Assembly: GCA_963840835.1 (NCBI GenBank)
Contig: CAWJAM010000012.1
Coordinates: 115,995 to 179,994, forward strand
Reading direction: 5' to 3'
DNA length: 64,000 nt
Origin: Rubrobacter_D sp963840835
Lineage (GTDB): Bacteria > Actinomycetota > Rubrobacteria > Rubrobacterales > Rubrobacteraceae
Made by a program: the position numbers and the translations under genes. Below are positions 32,352 through 39,430 of the stretch, one piece after another. The notes under the pieces are model-generated. The model made no database searches and was not told where the DNA came from. It saw only the letters and a program-made list of their open reading frames with translations. Numbering within the stretch: the first letter of the stretch is position 1; each line of letters starts with the position of its first letter.

Positions 32352-33292
32352 CGGCTACCTCCATCGCTCTGTCCCGCCGTTCCCAATACGCGGCGCGTGG
32401 TCGCGAAGTGGACCTTGGCCACCCCGGCAAGGCCGTCTTCTCCCAACTCACCGAGGACCCGCCGGCCGGCCTCGACGACGTGCGTCGCGCCGAGCGGCAG
32501 TTCGAAACCAACCAGCCCCGAGAGGTGCCCGATCCCCTCGAGCTGCCACGCCCGCGCCACTATGGATGCGGCAGCCACGGCCGCGTCGTCCTCGGCCCTT
32601 GGGCGAACCTCTAGCCGCACGCCCTCAGGCACGAACGGCTTCAGATGAGACCGGGCTGACCTGGCGAACTCGTCCACCACCACTACCTCTACCTCGCTCG
32701 CAAGTTCACCTATGATCCTGGCGTCGAGTTCGCCGAGCAGCCTGTTGACGTTTCCGGCGGCGGCCCGACGCGTTTCGTACTCCTGGGGCGAGAGCGAGAT
32801 GACGTGGACGTTGTTTTGGCCGACGGTTTTCAGGATGAGGTCCGCGATCCGATGAATACCGGAGGCCCGGAGCTCCTTTGAATCCCTGACTCCTATCTCT
32901 TGCAGCCGCCTCGCCTTCTCTTCGTCGCTTAACCTGACCCCGGCCACGACCAGGGGGCCGAAATAGTCGCCCTTCCCTGCCTCGTCGATCCCGAGCCTCG
33001 GCGTGCCGTCGAGGACGGGACCAGCCCCCATCGGTCTCGCTGAAGGCCGCGCTCTGGCTGGCTGCGTCTGCGAGGTGCGCCAGCCTTCGAGCAGGTCTCG
33101 CAAGCCTGACGCTCGACCTCCGGTAGAAATCTTGCCCGTCTTGTAGACGTTCAGCTTCGCCGTCTCGCCGTCGCGGAGAAGGTCGTACTGGGTGCCGTGA
33201 TCTATGCCCCTGCTGCCCACGATCTCCACGCCCTCCGCATCGAGGAGGAGGCGAAGGCCCGCGGGGACGCCTGTAAACTGGGCGGGACTCAA
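32348..33292 (-). CDS. rnhC: Ribonuclease HIII
   Basis: 314 residues. It degrades RNA in RNA-DNA hybrids. An N-terminal TBP-like region (LNVYKTGKISTGGRA) precedes the catalytic RNase H fold: LGIDEAGKGDYFGPLVVAGV (Asp, Glu), VRDSKEL and VVVVDEFA (third acidic residue). The substrate-binding N-domain plus DEAGKGD, rather than the HII pattern, indicates HIII. The TTG start at 33292 overlaps the acylphosphatase stop as TTGA; a longer upstream frame would read through that gene out of frame. Confidence 0.9.
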   Translation of the reverse strand: MSPAQFTGVPAGLRLLLDAEGVEIVGSRGIDHGTQYDLLRDGETAKLNVYKTGKISTGGRASGLRDLLEGWRTSQTQPARARPSARPMGAGPVLDGTPRLGIDEAGKGDYFGPLVVAGVRLSDEEKARRLQEIGVRDSKELRASGIHRIADLILKTVGQNNVHVISLSPQEYETRRAAAGNVNRLLGELDARIIGELASEVEVVVVDEFARSARSHLKPFVPEGVRLEVRPRAEDDAAVAAASIVARAWQLEGIGHLSGLVGFELPLGATHVVEAGRRVLGELGEDGLAGVAKVHFATTRRVLGTAGQSDGGSR

Positions 33293-33573
33293 CGGACCTC
33301 GAAGACTTCGAGGTCTCCGCCGGAGCTCTCGAAGTCTTTGTCCACGTCCTCGACCGAGGCGTTCTGGGGTCCCTCTTCGCACCAGCGGACCATCTCCCTG
33401 ACCCTCTCTGAGGGGCCTTCGAAGACGGCCTCGACCCTCCCGTCAGGCAGGTTCTTTACCCATCCTACCAGGCCCAGTTCCTCGGCCTGCTGCCTGGTCG
33501 AGTCCCGAAAGAAGACCCCCTGCACCTGGCCAGAAATACGGACGTGCGCGCGTTCGTGGTCGTTGCTCTGCAC
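33289..33573 (-). CDS. acyP: Acylphosphatase
   Basis: 94 residues, the family's normal size. It hydrolyses acyl phosphates. The catalytic Arg lies in ISGQVQGVFFRDSTRQQAEELG and the catalytic Asn in GWVKNLPDGRVEAVFEG. The GTG start follows GGAGGTTAAGAG, a good ribosome-binding site. First gene of the four-gene coupled operon with rnhC, ltaE and a GNAT gene. Confidence 0.95.
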   Translation of the reverse strand: MQSNDHERAHVRISGQVQGVFFRDSTRQQAEELGLVGWVKNLPDGRVEAVFEGPSERVREMVRWCEEGPQNASVEDVDKDFESSGGDLEVFEVR

Positions 33574-33649
33574 CTCTTAACCTCCGTCGGAAGCCACTAA
33601 CCATCCCCCACTGGGGCAGATTCACCCGATATGCTAGCCTAGAGCGGCC

Positions 33650-35206
33650 ATGAAATCAGAGAGACAAACAGTCGGTAGCGGGACGAAGGGCGGGAGGAAC
33701 CCGCAGCGGGTGCTCCTGACCCTGGTCGTGCCGACGCGTAACGAGGCCGAGAACATTCCCAAGCTCGTGCGCGAGCTGCGCGAGAGCCTCTCTGACCTGG
33801 ATTACCGGGTGGTCTTCGTGGACGACTCGACGGACGGGACGCCTGGTGTGGTCCGGGATCTCGCGCGAGAGGACACTCGCGTCCGGCTGGTACGCCGGGA
33901 GGGGCCCGAGCGCAGCGGCGGCCTCTCGACGGCCGTGACGACGGGGATGGATCTCTTCTCCGGGGCGAGCGAGTATACCTGCGTGATGGACGCAGACCTG
34001 CAGCACCCTCCCGAGAAGGTGCGCGAGATGCTTGAGGTCGCACGCCGCACCGAGGCCGATGTCGTGGTGGCGAGCCGCTACGCGCCCGGCGGCAGCCCCG
34101 CCGGCCTCTCGGGCCGTGTGCGGCGCGCCGTCTCCGTGGGGAGCAAGTACCTGGCCCAGCTCGTCTTCAGGGAGGCGCGCAAGACAAGCGACCCCATGAC
34201 GGGCTTCTTCCTCGTAAAGAACGAGGCTATCTCGGGCATCCAATTCAGGCCGACGGGGTTCAAGGTCCTGCTGGAGATCCTCGTGTGCGCCCCCGAACTG
34301 AAGGTGGTCGAGGCGCCCTTCGACTTCGGGGTCCGCCACGCGGGGGTGTCCAAGGCGACCGTGCGCCAGGGCTTCGACTACCTGGCCCACATACTGAACC
34401 TCTTCTGGTACGTGCCATCTGCGGGACGTTTCTGGAAGTTCGCGCTCGTCGGCGCCTCCGGCGTGCTCGTCAACATGGTCACCCTCATCGTGCTGGCCGA
34501 GTACTTCCACGCGCACAAGGTCATAGCCTGGATGTTCGCCGTCGGACTCTCCATCCTCAGTAACTTCCTCCTCAACAACGCCTTCACCTGGAGGGACGTC
34601 AGGCACTCCAGCAGGATCCACTTCTTCCTTCGGGGCGTCCTGGCCTATCCCGTGGCCGTCATGGGCATCGGGGCGAACTTCGCCGTGTGGTATCCGCTGG
34701 TGAAGTACGTCTCGGACGACTTTCCGTACTACGCGCTGTTCAACCTGCTCGGCATAATCGCGGGAACCAGCGTGAACTTCATCCTCTCCTCGCGGCTCGT
34801 GTTCCGCCCCACCATGCCGAGGACCCTCGACCCCGGTACCCCACCAAAGCAGATAGCCGAGGGGATAAGGCGCGAGCTCAGGGCGGACAGGGTGGGCCTG
34901 ATCCGGGTCCCCGACCTCACGCCCCTCGGGGAGCCTTCGCCCCAGGACCTCACGACCTCGGACCGGAGCGTGATAGACCTGGTCGTCAAGAGCACCCACC
35001 CCACCCTGACCGTGACGGGCCCAAGACGCCTTCCTCAGGCCCGTACAAACGCCCGTTGGACGAACTCCCTCGCAATCCCCATCCTCGACGATGATCATGC
35101 CGTCGGCGTCGTACTCGCAACCAGAAACTCGACCGAACCTTTTACGGAAGAAGACCTCCACTGGCTGACCGCCTTTACCAGCACCGCCGCCCAGGTTTTC
35201 GAGTAG
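33650..35206 (+). CDS. GT2 glycosyltransferase fused to GtrA and GAF domains
   Basis: 518 residues. Residues ~20-240 form a polyprenol-phosphate mannosyl/glucosyltransferase-type GT2 (TLVVPTRNEAENIPKLVREL, VVFVDDSTDGT, YTCVMDADLQHPPEKV, SDPMTGFFLVKN). Residues ~260-385 are a four-span GtrA domain (FWKFALVGASGVLVNMVTLI, ILSNFLLNNAFTWRD). The last ~130 residues (LRADRVGLIRVPDL ... SLAIPILDDDHAVGVVLATR ... FTEEDLHWLTAFTSTAAQVFE) look like a GAF sensor domain. GT2-GtrA fusions are known; a trailing GAF is unusual and suggests ligand or redox control of lipid-linked sugar supply. Confidence 0.85.
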   Translation: MKSERQTVGSGTKGGRNPQRVLLTLVVPTRNEAENIPKLVRELRESLSDLDYRVVFVDDSTDGTPGVVRDLAREDTRVRLVRREGPERSGGLSTAVTTGMDLFSGASEYTCVMDADLQHPPEKVREMLEVARRTEADVVVASRYAPGGSPAGLSGRVRRAVSVGSKYLAQLVFREARKTSDPMTGFFLVKNEAISGIQFRPTGFKVLLEILVCAPELKVVEAPFDFGVRHAGVSKATVRQGFDYLAHILNLFWYVPSAGRFWKFALVGASGVLVNMVTLIVLAEYFHAHKVIAWMFAVGLSILSNFLLNNAFTWRDVRHSSRIHFFLRGVLAYPVAVMGIGANFAVWYPLVKYVSDDFPYYALFNLLGIIAGTSVNFILSSRLVFRPTMPRTLDPGTPPKQIAEGIRRELRADRVGLIRVPDLTPLGEPSPQDLTTSDRSVIDLVVKSTHPTLTVTGPRRLPQARTNARWTNSLAIPILDDDHAVGVVLATRNSTEPFTEEDLHWLTAFTSTAAQVFE

Positions 35207-35337
35207 TAATGTCCGACCTCAGCCGCCCCAAGCGATCGCAACATTAGTGCCACATTCCTGGCCCGCGAAAAAGGCGCCCCAGCAACGCAGCCGGAACGCC
35301 CCGATGGGCCCCTCCCCAAAAGGAGCCTCTGATGGTA

Positions 35338-35364
35338 CTTCATCATCCCTCCCCGGTGATGAAG
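35338..35364 (+). terminator. Hairpin downstream of the glycosyltransferase
   Basis: CTTCATCA and TGATGAAG pair across an 11-base loop about 130 bases after the stop codon. There is no T-tract. The rest of 35207-35520 shows no supported gene. Confidence 0.35.
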
Positions 35365-35519
35365 CCCGTCACGACTCCGCGCCTAAACCCAAGCTTTAAA
35401 CCGAGCCCCGGGTGGCGGGAACCGCTACAAGGAGAACCTAGCATCCTGCCTCGCGCCCCGCAACCTCATGTAATCCCTGTACCCAAGCCGGAAACGGTGC
35501 GTTCCGCATCGTAGGGCCC

Positions 35520-35585
35520 AACATGTTCGTAACCTCCGGAATGTCGGCACAACATGTTGTGGCTCGACCAAAATCTTAACATGCT
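35520..35585. promoter_or_regulatory. Repeated AACATGTT palindromes (operator candidate)
   Basis: AACATGTT at 35520, a longer perfect palindrome CACAACATGTTGTG at 35548-35561, and a degenerate AACATGCT at 35578, about 27-31 bases apart, just ahead of a TATACT box at 35598. This looks like a multi-site repressor operator. Confidence 0.45.
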
Positions 35586-35618
35586 ATGGAACACATATAT
35601 ACTCTCAGTAGAGGGTAA

Positions 35619-35750
35619 GGTAAGTTTAAGGTTGAGATACACTCATCAGGGTCCGTAGAGCGGGCGTGTTCTCGGTTGGATGTGGCCGAGGGCGCATTAC
35701 GGCGGCAGTTCGCGACGAGGTCGGGGGAGATGATCGTCGGCCACGTTTAG
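35619..35750 (+). pseudogene. Start-less open frame with protein-like composition
   Basis: 44 codons bounded by TAA and TAG read KFKVEIHSSGSVERA, then LDVAEGALRRQFATRSGEMI. The sequence looks natural and sits right behind a TATACT box (35598-35603), but no standard start codon is in frame. It is either a remnant or a small gene with a 5' indel. Not recognised. Confidence 0.3.
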
Positions 35751-35763
35751 CTTCGGTGCGCTC

Positions 35764-35778
35764 TATACTATGGACATG
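35764..35778 (+). promoter_or_regulatory. Leaderless promoter -10 box
   Basis: TATACT, ATGGAC, then ATG at 35776. The expected transcript begins at the second ATG, favouring MRPVCFLSDFG as the true N-terminus. Confidence 0.6.
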
Positions 35779-36591
35779 AGACCTGTTTGCTTTCTATCCG
35801 ACTTCGGTCTCGCCGACGACTTCGCCGGCACGTGTAAGGGTGTGATGCTGAGGATCGCACCGGGCTTATCCGTTGTGGACCTGACGCACGAGGTACCTGA
35901 CTTCGGGGTGGAGACGGGTGCAGAGATCCTGCAGCACGCCACCCGCTACATGCCGGCCGACGCGGTATACCTGGCGGTGGTGGACCCTGGGGTCGGCACG
36001 AAGCGGCGGGGGCTCGCGCTCCGGACGGGGAGCGGGGCCCTGCTAGTCGGTCCGGACAACGGGCTACTCGTGTTGGCCGCGGAGTCGCTGGGCGGCATCT
36101 CAGGCGCCGTCTCGCTCACCGAGGAGCGCTTCCACCTGCATCCGGTCTCCAACACCTTTCACGGCCGCGACGTCTTCGCCCCCGTGGCCGCGCATCTAGC
36201 GGCGGGGGCGGGGTTCTCGGATCTCGGGGAGGCCGTCGACCCTTCTTCGCTCACGCGTCTAAGGCCGGAGGTCCTGCTCGTGGACGAGGGCGGAGGTTTC
36301 GTGACCCGCATCATCTCCATCGACCACTTCGGCAACGCCAGGCTCTCGGTCATGAAGGAGGAGTCGGGGTTCGAGTACGGCGACGCGCTCAAGGTGGACG
36401 CCGGTGACGGCGAGATGTCGGTCAGGTACGTCGAGACCTTCGGGTCGGCCAAGGGTGGCGAGTTGATACTCGTCCCCGACTCCCACTGGCGCCTGAGCCT
36501 GTCCATAAACAAAGGCAACGCCGCACACGCGCTCGCGTTGAAGGTAGGAGGAAAGGTGCGCCTCACGTCGCCGATGGATCGCGGTGACTGA
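35776..36591 (+). CDS. SAM hydroxide adenosyltransferase (DUF62 family)
   Basis: 271 residues. It splits S-adenosylmethionine to adenosine and methionine with water/hydroxide, and is related to fluorinase/chlorinase. Family motifs are LSDFGLADDFAGTCKGVML, VVDPGVGTKRRGLAL, GPDNGLLVLAA and TFHGRDVFAPVAAHLA (with the Asp/Arg/His set), then IDHFGNARLS. The ATG at 35776 is chosen because TATACT lies six bases upstream; the in-frame ATG at 35770 would be inside the promoter spacer. The downstream gene overlaps its stop as GTGA. Confidence 0.9.
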   Translation: MRPVCFLSDFGLADDFAGTCKGVMLRIAPGLSVVDLTHEVPDFGVETGAEILQHATRYMPADAVYLAVVDPGVGTKRRGLALRTGSGALLVGPDNGLLVLAAESLGGISGAVSLTEERFHLHPVSNTFHGRDVFAPVAAHLAAGAGFSDLGEAVDPSSLTRLRPEVLLVDEGGGFVTRIISIDHFGNARLSVMKEESGFEYGDALKVDAGDGEMSVRYVETFGSAKGGELILVPDSHWRLSLSINKGNAAHALALKVGGKVRLTSPMDRGD

Positions 36592-37390
36592 ACGCCGTAG
36601 CCCCGGGTCGGGTCCGCCGGTCGGCAGGGAGCCATCTCCCCTCTCCCCCGAGGAGCGCAGCAAGATGCTGCGGGCGGCGGCGCTGCGCCCGATCAACGTC
36701 GCGGTACTCGTGATCGGGATGGTTATGTTCGTAACGCTTCTGGCGGTGGCCGGAACGGCGTGGTGGTTAGCGCCCCTGACGCTCGCGACATACGCCTCCC
36801 TGACCTTCCTGGCCGCGAGGGACCCCATCTTCCAGCGCAAGGTCCTAGGGAGGGAGGCGGTCCCGGCGACGTCTCCAACCGCCGTCCAGGGCCGCGACGT
36901 CTCTCCGGAGCGCCGTGCCCACTGGCTTCCCCGTGGGGAGACCCGCCAGAAGGTGGAGGACGCCCTCGGCGTGTACCGCAAGGTCGTCGCCGCCATCGAG
37001 GACTCAGATGACGTAACAAGGACCGTCCTCGACGATGCGGTCCCCAGGTTGCACGCGGCCGCGGATCGGCTGGTGGACGTCGCCAGGGGCAGGGAGAAGG
37101 CGGCCGAAGTCACGCGTGACCTCAGCCGGGATACCGACTCATCCACGGGAACGGCAAGGCGGGAGAACCTGCGCGAGCTCGAGGAGAGAATAAGGGCCGC
37201 GGACGCCGAGATCTCCGGTACCTCCCAGGAGCTACTCGACCTCAGGGCCAAAGTCGTCAAAATCTCCCTAGACAGCGAAAACCCCGCACGCACCAACGAC
37301 CTCAACGCCTCACTCGAAGCCCTAAACGCCAGACTCGAAGCCCTCAGCGAACTAGTGTCCCCGCAGCAAGACGGGTCCGGCAAGGGCTAG
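36584..37390 (+). CDS. Membrane protein with C-terminal coiled coil
   Basis: 268 residues. An N-terminal soluble stretch, two adjacent hydrophobic spans (NVAVLVIGMVMFVTLLAVAG, WWLAPLTLATYASLTFLAA), then a ~150-residue charged helical region (LRELEERIRAADAEISGT, LNASLEALNARLEALSEL) predicted to be coiled coil. No enzymatic motif seen. The GTG start overlaps the upstream SAM hydroxide adenosyltransferase stop, so the pair is co-translated. Function unknown. Confidence 0.7.
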   Translation: MTERRSPGSGPPVGREPSPLSPEERSKMLRAAALRPINVAVLVIGMVMFVTLLAVAGTAWWLAPLTLATYASLTFLAARDPIFQRKVLGREAVPATSPTAVQGRDVSPERRAHWLPRGETRQKVEDALGVYRKVVAAIEDSDDVTRTVLDDAVPRLHAAADRLVDVARGREKAAEVTRDLSRDTDSSTGTARRENLRELEERIRAADAEISGTSQELLDLRAKVVKISLDSENPARTNDLNASLEALNARLEALSELVSPQQDGSGKG

Positions 37391-37530
37391 CCCTTGCCAG
37401 CACGCCTGCTTCGCAGGCTTGTCAGCACGCTCCAGCCTTCGGCTTCCGCTTGTCAGCACGCATCGGGCCTTCGGCCCTCGCTTGTCAGCAACGCTTCGCC
37501 CTTCGGCTCTCGCTTTCAGCTTTTTGGTTC
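37391..37530 (+). repeat. Family B repeat array
   Basis: Starts right at the stop codon of the preceding gene. Units GCCTGCTTCGCAGGC, GCCTTCGGC, GGGCCTTCGGCCC and GCCCTTCGGCT are separated by CTTGTCAGCACG-like spacers and end with TTTCAGC. It shares long identical stretches with the arrays at 20.7 and 57.5 kb. Confidence 0.85.
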
Positions 37531-37609
37531 AGGCCACGCTCTGCGGCGCAAAACGAACCGCTGCCTTTGGCGGTAGGGTTCTACGCTCGTAGCGAGGCCC
37601 CAAGACGAC

Positions 37610-37738
37610 TTCCTGACAAGGCGCCGACCGGAGGGAGGCGCCGGGCTGACAAGCGAGGGCGTCAGCCCGAGCATGCTGACAAGGCGCGAAGCGCCGTGCT
37701 GACAAGCGTAGGCCGCAGGCCGAAGCGTGCTAGCTAGC
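37610..37738 (-). repeat. Family B repeat array, inverted orientation
   Basis: The same units on the other strand (CTGACAAGG spacers; hairpins GGCGCGAAGCGCC and GGCCGCAGGCC). Together with 37391-37530 it makes a large inverted pair around ~80 bases of unique sequence. It touches the stop codon of the DivIVA-like gene. Confidence 0.8.
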
Positions 37739-38263
37739 CTGCCAGCCCCGGCCTTCGGTCTTTTCCTCGACGATCTCCGGCCTGGGCGCGGGCCTGCGCA
37801 CCGGGACGCCGCCCAACTCCTGTCTGGACTCATCCACGGAGATGAGCGAGTCCTGGAACCAGTTCTCCAACTGCTCCATGACGCGGTCCCTGTACACCTC
37901 GGAGCCGCCGGAGACCTCCTCGGCGTAGCGCTCCGCCGCGTCTATAGCCTCACCCGCCCGGCGCTCGGTGCGCCGGTGGAGCTCCGTCTCGGGGACCATC
38001 GCGTTCGCGCGATGGTGGGCTTCCTCGACTATGCGCTGGGCCTCCTCCTCGGCCGCCGCGACTGTGGCCCCGCATTCCCGGCGAAGCGACTCAGCCTCCG
38101 CCAGCTCAGGGGGCAAAGATCCCCTCAGCTCATCCAGCATCACAAGCAGATCGGACCGATCGACGACGGCCCGTCCTTTGCTCATCGGTACGCCGGATGC
38201 ATCCTGAACGATCGCCTCCAACTCGTCCAACACGCCACTTATGTACTGCATGTCCTCTCTCAT
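37730..38263 (-). CDS. DivIVA-like / Rv2927c-type coiled-coil protein
   Basis: 177 residues, mostly helical. The N-terminal half (VLDELEAIVQDASGVPMSKG, VVDRSDLLVMLDELRGSLPP) and the long charged helix (ECGATVAAAEEEAQRIVEEA) resemble the actinobacterial cell-division-initiation/DivIVA-like proteins of the Rv2927c type. Role in polar growth or division is inferred. The leaderless signal TAGGGT-N7-ATG precedes it. The last codons lie at the edge of the inverted family B repeat, so the tail (GRGWQAS) may be repeat-derived. Confidence 0.72.
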   Translation of the reverse strand: MREDMQYISGVLDELEAIVQDASGVPMSKGRAVVDRSDLLVMLDELRGSLPPELAEAESLRRECGATVAAAEEEAQRIVEEAHHRANAMVPETELHRRTERRAGEAIDAAERYAEEVSGGSEVYRDRVMEQLENWFQDSLISVDESRQELGGVPVRRPAPRPEIVEEKTEGRGWQAS

Positions 38264-38276
38264 GGCCCCAACCCTA
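38264..38276 (-). promoter_or_regulatory. Leaderless promoter -10 box
   Basis: TAGGGT (38271-38276, minus strand) lies seven bases before the ATG at 38263. Confidence 0.45.
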
Positions 38277-38331
38277 GCACGCTCTCATAGGCTACGCTAG
38301 CCTTTCTGAAAGTATTTTTCGATGCTTTACC

Positions 38332-38365
38332 TTATCTTTAGGTTTAATTTTATCTTAAGGTTAAG
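38332..38365. repeat. AT-rich 18-bp direct repeat
   Basis: TTATCTTTAGGTTTAA and TTATCTTAAGGTTAAG start 18 bases apart in one of the few AT-rich patches of the chromosomal part. Purpose unknown. Confidence 0.5.
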
Positions 38366-38448
38366 TGTAACTCTGTGAGAGGGTAATAGGGACGGATCGT
38401 GCTGACCCCGAGAGTCCGTTATTGGCTTTAGGAGTGGGGTTTTGAGAG

Positions 38449-38457
38449 TTATCCACA
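38449..38457 (+). promoter_or_regulatory. DnaA-box consensus match
   Basis: TTATCCACA is an exact match to the DnaA box, ~85 bases from the AT-rich repeat. It is a single copy with no replication genes nearby, so it is not an origin by itself. Possibly titration or chance. Confidence 0.3.
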
Positions 38458-38543
38458 GGGGTATTCCGCCGGCTGGTGGGGTTCGACCAGTTTGGCAGGG
38501 AAGGTGAGAGGACGCGTTTGACCACCCGCGGTAGCGTAGCGTA

Positions 38544-39029
38544 CTAAATCCGTCGGTTGGCGACGCCGGCGGCAACGGCGGCCACGATCATCGCGATCAG
38601 GGGGTATGGGGAGAAAGCGCCTGCGAGGAGGTTGGGCGCCAGTACTACAAGGAAGGGCACGGCTGTGGCCACCACGGAGATAGCGATGGCCATGGGGCCG
38701 CCGTTGCGGCCTCCGGCGCGGTTGATCAGGGTCCCTGCCCCGTAGCCGGCGGCGGCCGAGATCAACAAGAGAAGGGGGAGGCGGAAGATCACGAACACTA
38801 TGGGGATACCGAAGACCGCGACCCCGAGGCCGGCGAGGAGGCTCCAGAGGAGCTGGTTGGTCTTCATGACGCCGGCCCGCGACCCCCTCGGTAGTCTGGC
38901 ATCGTCGGGACACTTTATCCCGACGTCGGTGGTCACCATACACTCCGTGCAGATGGGCCGCCCGCACGTGGCGCAAGACACGCGAGTCTCCCGCTTGGGA
39001 TGCCTGTAACAGTGCATGGGTTCGGCCAC
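38544..39029 (-). CDS. B-box-type zinc-binding membrane protein
   Basis: 161 residues. The N-terminal zinc motif (CYRHPKRETRVSCATCGRPI, then CTECM, GIKCPDD) resembles the B-box-like domain found on many actinobacterial rhomboid and membrane proteins. It is followed by four hydrophobic spans (LWSLLAGLGVAVFGIPIVFV, LLLLISAAAGYGAGTL, IAISVVATAVPFLVVL, PLIAMIVAAVAAGVA). The GTG start overlaps the hspR stop as TAGTG, making it the last gene of the dnaK operon, so a link to protein quality control is plausible. Confidence 0.75.
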   Translation of the reverse strand: MAEPMHCYRHPKRETRVSCATCGRPICTECMVTTDVGIKCPDDARLPRGSRAGVMKTNQLLWSLLAGLGVAVFGIPIVFVIFRLPLLLLISAAAGYGAGTLINRAGGRNGGPMAIAISVVATAVPFLVVLAPNLLAGAFSPYPLIAMIVAAVAAGVANRRI

Positions 39030-39430
39030 TAGCGACCCTTCCTTCCACTCCGTGCAATCTCGCTGCGGGGCATCAAGACCAGCTCCCTCTTGTAACTCTG
39101 GTGGATCTCGGCGACGAGCCGGCTGTGCTCCAGCTCCTTCCGCTCCAACTCTTCGCGCAAGGCACGGTTCTCGGCCTCCATCCTCGCCGCCTGGCGCTCG
39201 AGGTCGAGGACCTTCTTTACGCCGGCGAGGTTCATCCCCATCTCCTGGGTCAGCCTCTGTATGTAGCGACCGAGGTCGACGTCCTCCTGGGAGTAGAGCC
39301 TGGTGTTCTTGATGCTCTTGCGCGGGCGGAGCAGACCCTTCTGCTCGTACATCCGTAGCGTCTGCGGGTGCACCCCTATTAGCTCAGAGGCTATCCCGAT
39401 CATGTAAACCGGACGCTTTCTAAGGCTCAC
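39029..39430 (-). CDS. hspR: Heat-shock repressor HspR (MerR family)
   Basis: 133 residues. The MerR-type helix-turn-helix begins VYMIGIASELIGVHPQTLRM, then YEQKGLLRPRKSIKNTRLYS, and a C-terminal coiled coil (ERQAARMEAENRALREELER) follows. This is the actinobacterial repressor of the dnaK operon, using DnaK as co-repressor. The GTG start overlaps the dnaJ stop (GTGA). The matching HAIR-like operator is upstream of dnaK at 43191-43211, giving an autoregulated loop. Confidence 0.93.
   Translation of the reverse strand: MSLRKRPVYMIGIASELIGVHPQTLRMYEQKGLLRPRKSIKNTRLYSQEDVDLGRYIQRLTQEMGMNLAGVKKVLDLERQAARMEAENRALREELERKELEHSRLVAEIHQSYKRELVLMPRSEIARSGRKGR

Noticed and set aside
33656..35161. 501-codon minus-strand frame opposite the GT2-GtrA gene
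   Set aside because: His/Glu/Val-rich antisense product with no motifs, whereas the plus strand encodes clear domains.
38300..38460. Chromosomal origin oriC
   Set aside because: Only one DnaA box, and no dnaA, dnaN, gyr or rnpA genes nearby.
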